Of a stretch of DNA of 64,000 nt, positions 49,177 to 56,444 are shown one piece after another (within the stretch, counting starts at the first letter, position 1; every line of letters begins with the position of its first letter). Made by a program: the position numbers and the translations under genes. The notes under the pieces were generated by a model that was given only the letters and a program-made list of their open reading frames with translations, had not been told where the DNA came from and ran no database searches. Origin of the DNA: an uncultured Clostridia bacterium (GTDB lineage: Bacteria; Bacillota; Clostridia; Christensenellales; Aristaeellaceae); assembly GCA_934647235.1 (NCBI GenBank), contig CAKUFG010000008.1, positions 34,109 to 98,108 of the forward strand, in the 5' to 3' direction.

Positions 49177-49926
49177 TTATTCGTCTTCCTCGTCGGATTC
49201 GGGCAGCTCGGCGTTATGATACACGTCGGCCACGTCGTCATTATCGTCCAGCATGTCCAGCAGCTTTTCGATCTTGGCGGCGGTTTCCTCATCGGTGATG
49301 GAGACGGTGTTCTGCGGGATCATCTTCACGTCCGCAGACAGGAAGGACAGGCCCTGCTGCTCCAGCGCCTCGCGCACGGCGGAGAAATCGTTGGGCGCGG
49401 TGTAGATTTCAAACACATCGTCCAGCGCCTTCATATCCTCGGCGCCCGCATCCAGGGCGATCATCATCATTTCGTCCTCGTCCATGCCGGGCTCGCGCTC
49501 GACGACGATCTGGCCCTTGTTGTCAAACATGTAGCTGACCGAGCCGGGAGCGCCCAGGTTGCCGCCGCACTTATCAAAGATGTGGCGCACATCCGCGCTG
49601 GTGCGGTTGCGGTTATCAGTTACGATATTGCAAATGACAGCCACGCCGCCGGGGGCATAGCCTTCATAAACGATTTCTTCGTAGTTGACGCCGTTGCCTT
49701 CGCCCGCGGCCTTTTTGATGGAGCGCTGAATGTTATCGTTGGGCATGTTGTTGGCCTTGGCCTTGGCGATGATATCGCGCAGCTTGCCGTTGCTTTCCGG
49801 GTTCGCGCCGCCCTCGCGCACAGCGATGGCGATTTCACGGCCGATCTTGGTAAAGATCTTGCCGCGCGCGGCGTCCGCCTTGCCCTTTTTAGCCTGAATA
49901 TTATGCCATTTGGAATGACCGGACAT
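49177..49926 (-). CDS. yebC: YebC/PmpR-family DNA-binding/translation-associated protein
   Basis: This 249-aa protein starts SGHSKWHNIQAKKGKADAARG, the family hallmark, and continues IFTKIGREIAIAVREGGANP and the VNYEEIVYEGYAPGGVA and KCGGNLGAPGSVSYMFD domain motifs. YebC proteins were described as transcription regulators, and recent work on the family links them to resolving ribosome stalls at proline-rich stretches. The acidic tail (LPESDEEDE) is usual. ATG 49926 follows GGAGGGA. It is a single-gene unit with promoter and terminator. Confidence 0.95.
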   Translation of the reverse strand: MSGHSKWHNIQAKKGKADAARGKIFTKIGREIAIAVREGGANPESNGKLRDIIAKAKANNMPNDNIQRSIKKAAGEGNGVNYEEIVYEGYAPGGVAVICNIVTDNRNRTSADVRHIFDKCGGNLGAPGSVSYMFDNKGQIVVEREPGMDEDEMMMIALDAGAEDMKALDDVFEIYTAPNDFSAVREALEQQGLSFLSADVKMIPQNTVSITDEETAAKIEKLLDMLDDNDDVADVYHNAELPESDEEDE

Positions 49927-49964
49927 ACAAATCCCTCCAGAAACTCGTATCATAGTACCGAAAA

Positions 49965-49993
49965 ATTATAGCACATGGCGGGCTATCCGTCAA
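49965..49993 (-). promoter_or_regulatory. Promoter of the yebC gene
   Basis: On the minus strand TTGACG (49993-49988) and TATAAT (49970-49965) are exactly 17 bases apart, about 40 bases before the start codon. Confidence 0.8.
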
Positions 49994-50084
49994 TCATTTC
50001 AACGCAAAAGCGCAAAAACTGCCGCATGATTTTTAGAAAAATGCGCCGGGATAAGGATAAAACGGCTGTACAGCGCGCTTCGAC

Positions 50085-50114
50085 TTGACGGATGGACGTA
50101 AAAAATAGTAAGAT
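50085..50114 (+). promoter_or_regulatory. Possible promoter of the XRE membrane regulator
   Basis: TTGACG (50085-50090) and TAAGAT (50109-50114) are 18 bases apart; the -10 is weak. Confidence 0.45.
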
Positions 50115-50146
50115 AAAACTATTGAACCTGAAGGAGGATTTTCCCC

Positions 50147-50743
50147 TTGACTGAAGCCGAACTGCGCCCCATTGTGGCGCGCAACATCGCCGCCTGCCGC
50201 AAGCAGGCGGGCATGACGCAGGCGGAGCTGGCGGAAAAGCTGAACTATTCCGATAAAACGATTTCCAAGTGGGAGCGGGCGGAGGGTCTGCCTGATCTGG
50301 TGGTCAGCCAGAATATCGCGGAGCTGTTCGGCGTGCCGCTGGACGCGCTGCTGCGCGACGATACGCTCAGGCCCGTGGACGACGCGCAAATCGCGCGCCA
50401 GCTCAACGCACGCCGCAGGATGATCCTGCTGATGTCGGTGGGCCTGTGCTGGCTGGCCGCCACCATCGCTTACTTTACCCTCAAGCTCGCCGTGCCCACG
50501 CTGCCGCGCGTGTGGCTGGCCTTTATCTACGCCCTGCCCGCCAGCTTTATCGTGTGCACGGTGTTCACCTGCATCTGGTGGAAAAAGCTCTGGCGGCTGC
50601 TGTCGATCAGCGGCATCATCTGGACGCTGGCCGTGTCCGTGCACGTCAGCATTCGCCTGCCGGCCATCTACCTGATCTATGTAGTGGCCGCCGTGGTGCA
50701 GGCGCTGTTTTTGATGTTCTTCCATTTTTTGCGAATCAAGTGA
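50147..50743 (+). CDS. XRE helix-turn-helix protein with membrane domain, TTG start
   Basis: This 198-aa protein has an N-terminal HTH_3 (IVARNIAACRKQAGMTQAEL, LNYSDKTISKWERAEGLPD, ISQNIAELFGVPLDALL as VSQNIAELFG...) and, after residue about 80, four membrane segments (near 90-108, 116-134, 140-155 and 165-187). Such membrane-tethered XRE proteins are common in Firmicutes and may sense envelope state. The TTG 50147 start has AAGGAGGA 8 bases upstream and no better ATG. The HD gene starts 10 bases after its stop. Confidence 0.87.
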   Translation: MTEAELRPIVARNIAACRKQAGMTQAELAEKLNYSDKTISKWERAEGLPDLVVSQNIAELFGVPLDALLRDDTLRPVDDAQIARQLNARRRMILLMSVGLCWLAATIAYFTLKLAVPTLPRVWLAFIYALPASFIVCTVFTCIWWKKLWRLLSISGIIWTLAVSVHVSIRLPAIYLIYVVAAVVQALFLMFFHFLRIK

Positions 50744-50753
50744 GGAGTCAGCC

Positions 50754-51431
50754 ATGACCAAAGCTGTGTACGAGCTGCTGCTGGGCTATATGCAAGCCTG
50801 CGTGGCCGACCGCGCGCACGATGAAAACCATGTGCTGCGCGTGCTGTCCAACGCCCTGCAGATCGCCCGCGAGGAGCCGGGGGCTGACCTGGATATCCTG
50901 ATGGCGGCCTGCCTGCTGCACGATGTGGCCCGGCGCGAGGAGATGGAAACGCCCGGCGTGCGCCATGCGGAGGCTGGAGCCGGAAAGGCGCGCGCGTTCC
51001 TGCAGCGCCAGGGCTTTTCAGCCGAATTTTGCAGCCGTGTGGCGGATTGCATCGCCGCGCACAGCTTCGGCAGCGGCCCCGCCCCTGCGCGCATTGAGGA
51101 AAAGATCCTCTTTGACGCGGACAAGCTGGACGCCGCCGGGGCGCTGGGGACGGCGCGGATGCTGCTGTACCATGGCGCGGCGGGCGATCCGATTTATGAG
51201 GTGCGCGCGGACGGGCAGGTAAGCGACGGCGTTGGGGATGCGCAGCGGAACTATTTTTATGAGTACCATGGCATGATTGACAGAATCGCCGACAGCATGC
51301 TCACCCCGGCAGGCCGCCGCATGGCGCAGGAACGCGCCCAGACCGCGCGGCAGCTGTATCAGGCCATCTATGACGAGGCGCAGGGCTGTCATCTGGCTTT
51401 GCGGCAGGCGCTTGACGAAGCGCTTCCCTGA
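50754..51431 (+). CDS. HD-domain phosphohydrolase
   Basis: This 225-aa protein carries the metal motif: His in RAHDENHVLRVLSNA, the HD pair in ACLLHDVARREE, a third His in IAAHSF and the Asp in LFDADKLDAAGALG. This is the YedJ/YfdR-like single HD family, probably acting on nucleotides or phosphate esters. It has no sensor domain. GAGGAG lies 7 bases before ATG 50754. It is translated right after the XRE membrane protein, so the pair may work together. Confidence 0.88.
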   Translation: MTKAVYELLLGYMQACVADRAHDENHVLRVLSNALQIAREEPGADLDILMAACLLHDVARREEMETPGVRHAEAGAGKARAFLQRQGFSAEFCSRVADCIAAHSFGSGPAPARIEEKILFDADKLDAAGALGTARMLLYHGAAGDPIYEVRADGQVSDGVGDAQRNYFYEYHGMIDRIADSMLTPAGRRMAQERAQTARQLYQAIYDEAQGCHLALRQALDEALP

Positions 51432-51470
51432 TGCGGAAAAATTATTTTCAAAAATATTTGCAAAAAACAC

Positions 51471-51499
51471 TTGCCTTTTTGCCCAAACCGCCATATAAT
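51471..51499 (+). promoter_or_regulatory. Promoter of the structured leader RNA
   Basis: TTGCCT (51471-51476) and TATAAT (51494-51499) are 17 bases apart. Transcription should start near 51506, leaving a 240-base leader before the zinc-ribbon gene. Confidence 0.8.
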
Positions 51500-51501
51500 G
51501 A

Positions 51502-51724
51502 TTTCGGTTAAGGTTCGGGTCTGTGGTTGAAAGCCGATGCCAGTCGCAGGCAAAGCGGTCCACGTAAGCCTGGAGAATTTCCGGGTGAGCATGGTGCGGT
51601 TTAGACGTAAGTCCGGCCGGATGAAAATCCGAGAGAGCGGCGTGGGGGCCAAGATGCTATGAGCAATGCTCCTGCCGGCGAGTGTGGGGTCAAAGACCAG
51701 GTCAGCCTTCCTTAAACCGGAAAA
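51502..51724 (+). ncRNA. Structured leader RNA of about 220 nt, raiA-motif-like
   Basis: A long-range helix (51502-51514 with 51710-51724; TTTC and GGTT and AAGG pair with their complements, with two single-base bulges) closes the region. Inside are CGGAT-GAAA-ATCCG (51618-51631, GNRA loop), GAGC-AAT-GCTC (51661-51671), GGTC-AAA-GACC (51688-51698) and a GGA/TCC hairpin near 51572-51582. The ribosome site and ATG of the zinc-ribbon gene lie just outside the closing helix. Length, closed architecture and position resemble the raiA-motif RNAs of Firmicutes, but I cannot align it to that class, so the name is a hypothesis. A riboswitch-like leader for the downstream gene is the alternative. Confidence 0.6.
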
Positions 51725-51746
51725 ATTATCAGGGGGTTTACCATCC

Positions 51747-52028
51747 ATGTACGAAGACAAGACGCTGGTATGCCGCGACTGTGGGCAGGAATTCGTGTTC
51801 ACCGCTGGCGAACAGGAATTCTACGCTGAAAAGGGCTTCCAGAACGAGCCCACCCGCTGCAAGGCTTGCCGTCAGGCTCGCAAGGCCAGCCGTCCGGCTC
51901 CTGGCGCTCCCCGCGAGACTTACACCACCACGTGTGCGAATTGCGGCGCCGAGACCACTGTTCCCTTCATTCCCAAGAACGACCGCCCCATCTACTGCAG
52001 CGAGTGCTTCGCCGCGATGCGTCGGTAA
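51747..52028 (+). CDS. Zinc-ribbon domain protein, 93 aa
   Basis: It has two zinc knuckles: CRDC...CKAC (LVCRDCGQEF to TRCKACRQ) and CANC...CSEC. The opening MYEDKTLVCRDCGQEFVFTA with EQEFYAEKGFQNEPTRCKAC matches the widespread PF13451-type zinc-ribbon family of Clostridia, of unknown function. AGGGGG precedes ATG 51747. The gene is headed by an unusually long structured leader and ended by two terminators, so it is an independent, probably strongly regulated unit. Confidence 0.88.
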   Translation: MYEDKTLVCRDCGQEFVFTAGEQEFYAEKGFQNEPTRCKACRQARKASRPAPGAPRETYTTTCANCGAETTVPFIPKNDRPIYCSECFAAMRR

Positions 52029-52094
52029 TTATACCGTCACAGCGAAGCCTGCGTCCCTCGCAAGAGATGGGCAGGCTATAAGATGAGTGCAATG

Positions 52095-52126
52095 CGGAAG
52101 GCTGCGAAAGCAGCCTTCCGTTTTTT
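52095..52126 (+). terminator. Terminator after the zinc-ribbon gene
   Basis: Perfect 11-base arms CGGAAGGCTGC / GCAGCCTTCCG around a GAAA loop are followed by six T. Confidence 0.93.
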
Positions 52127-52145
52127 GTGTATCTGCGTATAAACA

Positions 52146-52182
52146 CAGCCATCCCTTGTTTGGACGGCTGCGTTTGTTTTTT
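52146..52182 (+). terminator. Second terminator after the zinc-ribbon gene
   Basis: Arms CAGCCATCC and GGACGGCTG (one mismatch) with a 7-base loop are followed by CGTTTGTTTTTT. This gives a tandem stop before the glycosyltransferase promoter. Confidence 0.75.
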
Positions 52183-52224
52183 GGCAGAAAACGGGTTTCT
52201 GCACAAAGATTTACAATTGGAAAA

Positions 52225-52253
52225 TTGACTTTGTTTCCATTATTCGATAAAAT
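52225..52253 (+). promoter_or_regulatory. Promoter of the PMT-family gene
   Basis: TTGACT (52225-52230) and TAAAAT (52248-52253) are 17 bases apart. This supports the start codon at 52336 and argues against in-frame upstream ATGs near the start of transcription. Confidence 0.75.
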
Positions 52254-52335
52254 GAGGATGATGCTTGACCAAATGCGCGCTTTATATCATGCCTTTTTTC
52301 TTGATCCGGCAGGGAGTCCGCAGAAAGGAAAGCGT

Positions 52336-55203
52336 ATGAAAAAGACGAAGAAATGGCTTCTGATTGCTGCCGGCGCGGCGCTGCTGCTTTTACTGCTCCT
52401 TTTCCGGCTCCGTTCCAGGCAGACCCGGCCCTATGGGCAGGAGCTGCTGGAAAACGGCGGCTTTGCCGATGTGCAGGAGGATGGCGTGCCCTCTGCGTGG
52501 TACACCCAGGCTTATATCCAATCGGAGGGCTATACGGACTTCTCCGTGGTGCAGGCCGGGCAGGGGCAGGCGCTCCATATTGCCAACTACATGGCCAATG
52601 ACGCGCGCATTGCGCAGGATGTGGCCGTGGAGCCCAACAGCTTCTATTGCCTTTCGGGGCAGATTTGTGCCCAGGCGCAGGGCGGCCGAGGCGCGAACCT
52701 GTCCATCGCCGACGTATATACGTTCTCTGCTGGCGTATACGACAGCCAGGGGGAGTGGCGGCAGGTGGAGCTGTATGGCCAGACCGGGCCCAGGCAGCGC
52801 AGCCTGACCGTTTATGCCCGGCTGGGCGGATACTCCGGAGAATCGTTGGGCGAAGCGTGGTTTGCCAACCTGTCCCTGAAAAAGGTAGAATCGATTCCCG
52901 CCGGGGCGGAGGGTACGCTGTTTTATCAGCCGAGCTACAGCGCGGAATCCAAGACGTTCTTCCTGGATCTGCGCCACCTGCTGCTGGCGGTGCTTGTGCT
53001 GCTGTATGGCTTGATGGCATGCCAGTGCTATCGCTTCAAAAGCGTGCTGGGGCTGCTGATGCTGTCTCTGGGCGCGGCGGCGCTGAGCCTGCTCTGCCGG
53101 GGCGCGTCGGATACTCAGCAGACGCAGAACGCCCTGCCTTATGTGCCCTATATTGTGTACGGCCTGCTGCTGGCGACGCTTGCCATTGCGCTGTGCCTGG
53201 CGTATCGCCTGGCGCGGCGCGGCGAAGGCGTTCCGCTCTTTTGCGGCCGGCAGGCGCAAACGCCGCCCGCAGGCGTTTTCATGCAGGATGAGCAGGCCAA
53301 CCACCAGCGCTCCCGCTGCGTAGACGCGAAGGACATTGCGCTGATGCTGGGCATTATGGTGCTTTATGCCCTGCTCGCGTATTATCACCTGGGCTCCACT
53401 GTGTCCCCGCAAACGCCGTTTACATTCAGACAGGCAGGCGAGACGGTCGTTTTTGATCTGGGCGAATCTCAGGATGACTTCCGCATGCTGTACATGGAGG
53501 GCATCAACGAAGGGTATAACAGCTTCACGGTGCAGACCTCCGAGAATGGGGAAAGTTGGGGAACGCCCATTTCCTGTGCGGCCAATGGCGGCACGATGTT
53601 TCAATGGTTTTATGTCAACGGATACAACGCCGTGGACGCGCGGTCGCTCAGGGGACGCTATGTGCGGCTGACGGCCTCGGCTCCCGGACTGACATTGTTT
53701 GAAACCGTTTTCCGGACGGCGGAGGGAACGCCGCTGCCGGTTACGGCGGTGGATTCCGCCGGTCGCGATGCTTCCGCATTGGTGGATGAGCCGGACACGC
53801 TGTCCGGCGAGCCCAGCTGGTATAACGGCATGTACTTTGACGAGATCTACCATGCCCGCACCGGCTATGAGCATCTGCATGGCCTGCAGCCCTACGAGAT
53901 TTCGCATCCGCCGCTGGGCAAGGTGATGATCAGCTGGACCATCAGCATATTTGGCATGACGCCCTTTGGCTGGCGTTTTGCGGGGGCAGCCTGCGGCGTG
54001 CTGATGCTGCCCGGCATGTATCTGCTGGGGCGGCTGCTCTTCAAAAAGCGGCGCTACGCCATCCTGACCTGCCTGTGCCTGGCGCTTGATACCATGCACT
54101 TTACCCAGACGCGCATTGCTACCATCGACAGCTTTGTGGTGCTGTTCATTATCTGGTCGGTATACTTTATGCTGCGGTGGTTCTATACGGATTTCTTTGG
54201 AAAAAAGCTTGCGTATACCATGATTCCCCTGGCCTTGTCGGGCGCATGCATGGGCCTGGCGGTGGCCAGCAAGTGGACGGGCTGCTTTGCGGGCCTGGGC
54301 CTGGCGGCGATCTTCTTCCTTGGCGTCTGGCGCAGGTGGAAGGCCGTGCGCGAGGCAAGGTCGACTGACCTCGCCGAGCGGGATCCCCTGGCTGCCGAAG
54401 CGGCAAAAAGCGGCGATAAGCGTCTGCTGATTACAATTGCCAGCTGCCTGATTTTCTTTGTGCTGGTGCCGGCGGCCATCTATTATTGCTCCTATATTCC
54501 TTACTTTGCGCCCAGCGGCGGCGTGACCATCAAGCGCATTGTGGAAGCGGCAGAGTATATGCTTTGGTATCACAGCGAGCCTGGGCGGGGCATGGATCAT
54601 CTTTATTATGCGCCCTGGTATCGGTGGCCGCTTTCCGAGATTCCCATGTACTATGCTGACGACCGCTATACCCCGGCGGGCTATGCCTATGCCATCTGGG
54701 CCTTTGGCAACTACGCGGTGTGGTGGGCAGGCTTTGCGGCGCTGCTTACGGTGCTGTATGCCTGGGTCAGGCATCAGGCGCTTCCCGTGCTGTGCGGCGG
54801 ATACCGGGAGTATACATTCCCACTGGCCCCGCAGGGGGAGCGGGATGCGCGCCCGGCGCTGCTGCTGATCTGCTTCTGCGCGCAGTACCTGCCCTGGATC
54901 GGGGTGCCGCGCGGAACGTATATTTACCACTATTTCCCCAGCGTACCGTTTATCATTCTGTGCACGGCCTATGTGCTGGAGCAGCTGAGCGGCTGGTTTA
55001 TGGCTTATGCCGGGCAGCGGGCGGGAGCGGAAAAAGAAGAAACTGCTCAAAAGCGCGCCGACCGCTGGAGCCTGGCGCTGGTGAGCGCCTACCTGCTGAT
55101 CGTTGCCGCGATGTTCGTCGCGTTCTATCCCTTTGCCAGCGGCATGATGGTGCGCACATCCTGGCTGGAGGCCGTCAACTGGTTTAAGAATCTGTATTAT
55201 TGA
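52336..55203 (+). CDS. Large PMT-family (GT39-like) protein mannosyltransferase with extracytoplasmic sugar-binding region
   Basis: This 955-aa protein has an N-terminal membrane segment (6-26), a beta-rich carbohydrate-binding-like domain (about 30-190), three or four membrane segments (about 200-380, partly in a loop), another beta domain (EGINEGYNSFTVQTSENGES, about 370-470), then the PMT catalytic region: YFDEIYHARTGYEH at about 501-509 with the essential acidic pair, HPPLGKVMISW, and CLALDTMHFTQTRIATIDSF. PMT enzymes mannosylate exported proteins from a lipid-linked sugar. Multiple later membrane spans reach the C-terminus. AAAGGAAAG precedes ATG 52336. Confidence 0.85.
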   Translation: MKKTKKWLLIAAGAALLLLLLLFRLRSRQTRPYGQELLENGGFADVQEDGVPSAWYTQAYIQSEGYTDFSVVQAGQGQALHIANYMANDARIAQDVAVEPNSFYCLSGQICAQAQGGRGANLSIADVYTFSAGVYDSQGEWRQVELYGQTGPRQRSLTVYARLGGYSGESLGEAWFANLSLKKVESIPAGAEGTLFYQPSYSAESKTFFLDLRHLLLAVLVLLYGLMACQCYRFKSVLGLLMLSLGAAALSLLCRGASDTQQTQNALPYVPYIVYGLLLATLAIALCLAYRLARRGEGVPLFCGRQAQTPPAGVFMQDEQANHQRSRCVDAKDIALMLGIMVLYALLAYYHLGSTVSPQTPFTFRQAGETVVFDLGESQDDFRMLYMEGINEGYNSFTVQTSENGESWGTPISCAANGGTMFQWFYVNGYNAVDARSLRGRYVRLTASAPGLTLFETVFRTAEGTPLPVTAVDSAGRDASALVDEPDTLSGEPSWYNGMYFDEIYHARTGYEHLHGLQPYEISHPPLGKVMISWTISIFGMTPFGWRFAGAACGVLMLPGMYLLGRLLFKKRRYAILTCLCLALDTMHFTQTRIATIDSFVVLFIIWSVYFMLRWFYTDFFGKKLAYTMIPLALSGACMGLAVASKWTGCFAGLGLAAIFFLGVWRRWKAVREARSTDLAERDPLAAEAAKSGDKRLLITIASCLIFFVLVPAAIYYCSYIPYFAPSGGVTIKRIVEAAEYMLWYHSEPGRGMDHLYYAPWYRWPLSEIPMYYADDRYTPAGYAYAIWAFGNYAVWWAGFAALLTVLYAWVRHQALPVLCGGYREYTFPLAPQGERDARPALLLICFCAQYLPWIGVPRGTYIYHYFPSVPFIILCTAYVLEQLSGWFMAYAGQRAGAEKEETAQKRADRWSLALVSAYLLIVAAMFVAFYPFASGMMVRTSWLEAVNWFKNLYY

Positions 55204-55229
55204 GGCTGGGCGGGCAGGGGGAATGCTGC

Positions 55230-55330
55230 CCGGCAAGCTGCGCTTTCCAGCATGCGCAAACCGCTGCGTTCCCCCCTCATCCGTCTCGCTGTTCGCTCGA
55301 CACCTTCTTACGTTTGGGAGAAGGCTTTAG
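55230..55330. repeat. Family D and B repeat modules
   Basis: Module D (GCTGCGCTTTCCAGCATGCG with CAAACCGCTGCG) and family B (CCCCCTCATCCGTCTCGCTG then a GGGAGAAGGC half site) follow the PMT stop. The same order occurs at 35505-35600. Confidence 0.7.
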
Positions 55331-55344
55331 TGCTCGTGCAGCCT

Positions 55345-55650
55345 TGTCAAGCTGAGAAGGAACGCCGCTGTATGGATGTACTCTCCAACTGCCGCTAATC
55401 GCTGCGCCGGGTTTCCGGAACCACGCATCGCGCCCCCGTGGCACGCCGATGCAATCGGCGCGGGCTGGCGAAGCCAGACCAAGGGGGAAAGCAGGAAGCG
55501 AACGGAGGAAAGCTTGCTTTCATCCGGGCGGTTCAGGCTTTCACCTGCCACGGGGGCGGGGCGGCAGTGCCGCCTTCCAGTTTTATTAACTTGACTTTCA
55601 CGTTACAACGCAGCCTTCTTTGGTACTTTCTTGGGCTCCAAGAAAGTACC
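55345..55650 (-). repeat. Palindrome-led intergenic element, copy C7 (complete, reverse)
   Basis: The palindrome at 55622-55650 has arms GGTACTTTCTTGG / CCAAGAAAGTACC. On the minus strand it is followed by AAAGAAGGCTGCGT, GGCGGCACTGCCGCC, CCCCGTGGCA, inner stems, TGGC-TTC-GCCA, CGCCGAT-TGC-ATCGGCG and TGCCACGGGG. Its palindrome ends 23 bases after the yunB stop. It too carries a spurious MAGESLNRPDES frame. Confidence 0.9.
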
Positions 55651-55673
55651 GTCCCCCCCTTCGTCCCTCCTCC

Positions 55674-56339
55674 TCACTCCGCAAAGTTCAGCGCGGAGTC
55701 GGTGTCGGGAATGTTGATAAAGGAATCGGGCACATCGCCCACGATGATGCTCTCGGCGATCAGAATCTGCGTCTGCACGTCCACAGCTTTGGCGCCGGTG
55801 GGCAACACCAGGCGCACCACCGCGCGCATTTCCAGCCAGATCTTGTGGCGGGTCTGGTTGATGCCCGCGGCCTCAAACTCGGTGGCAAAGGCCGCGCTGA
55901 CCGAACCCACAGGCGATAGCCGCACAGGCACGCGCGGGCCCAGGGAGGAAAAGAAGGGCGCCCTGAGCGCCGCGCCCAGCGGCACGGCAATCGACGCGCT
56001 GTCGCGCGTTTCCAGCGCGCTCTGCGCCCGCAGCGCTACGGATACCGCCAGCTCGTTCATGCGCGCCGTGTTGGCCGCCAGCATCGTGATGCGCCCCGCG
56101 CCGTCCGTGCGCACGGTGATCAAATCCTCATACGCCGCGCCCGATTGCAGCGATTCCCGCACAGCCTCGTTCATCGTTTCCACCGCGATGGCATAGGCTT
56201 TGGCATAGGCCGTGTCCAAAATCACCTGCGTGAGGCTCTTTTCCAGCAAAAGGTAGAGCACCGAGCCCAGCAGCGCAATCAGCAGCAGGATGCGCAGCGC
56301 GCGGCGCAGACGCGATCGGCAGGCGGAGCGTTTGGCCAT
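55674..56339 (-). CDS. yunB: Sporulation protein YunB
   Basis: This 221-aa protein has a basic N-terminus, one membrane segment (about 13-33), and an extracytoplasmic domain with the YunB signatures AKAYAIAVETMNEAVRESL, PLGAALRAPFFSSLGPRVPV, SVSAAFATEFEAAGINQTRH and the closing ESIIVGDVPDSFINI. YunB is made in the mother cell of Bacillus under sigma-E and is needed for normal sporulation. It is divergent from the class A PBP gene, with promoters between them. Confidence 0.93.
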   Translation of the reverse strand: MAKRSACRSRLRRALRILLLIALLGSVLYLLLEKSLTQVILDTAYAKAYAIAVETMNEAVRESLQSGAAYEDLITVRTDGAGRITMLAANTARMNELAVSVALRAQSALETRDSASIAVPLGAALRAPFFSSLGPRVPVRLSPVGSVSAAFATEFEAAGINQTRHKIWLEMRAVVRLVLPTGAKAVDVQTQILIAESIIVGDVPDSFINIPDTDSALNFAE

Positions 56340-56370
56340 GATGTTTTACCTTCCCTTCCAGTCTGTGACA

Positions 56371-56399
56371 TTGCGGCGCGGCGGGAAATATGCTATGAT
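56371..56399 (+). promoter_or_regulatory. Promoter of the class A PBP gene
   Basis: TTGCGG (56371-56376) and TATGAT (56394-56399) are 17 bases apart, 45 bases before the start codon. Confidence 0.65.
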
Positions 56400-56444
56400 A
56401 GATGCGCAAATACTTTGATTCTGAAGGAGGCTTTGCGGCCTTTT

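Noticed and set aside
51502..51724. T-box or cobalamin riboswitch as identity of the leader RNA
   Set aside because: I see no T-box TGGNACCGCG-like sequence or cobalamin-box consensus, and the downstream gene is not an aminoacylation or transport gene.
52390..55236. A 948-codon open frame antisense to the PMT-family gene
   Set aside because: The sense strand has clear PMT motifs, a promoter and a ribosome site; the antisense product is His/Gln/Arg-rich without any domain.
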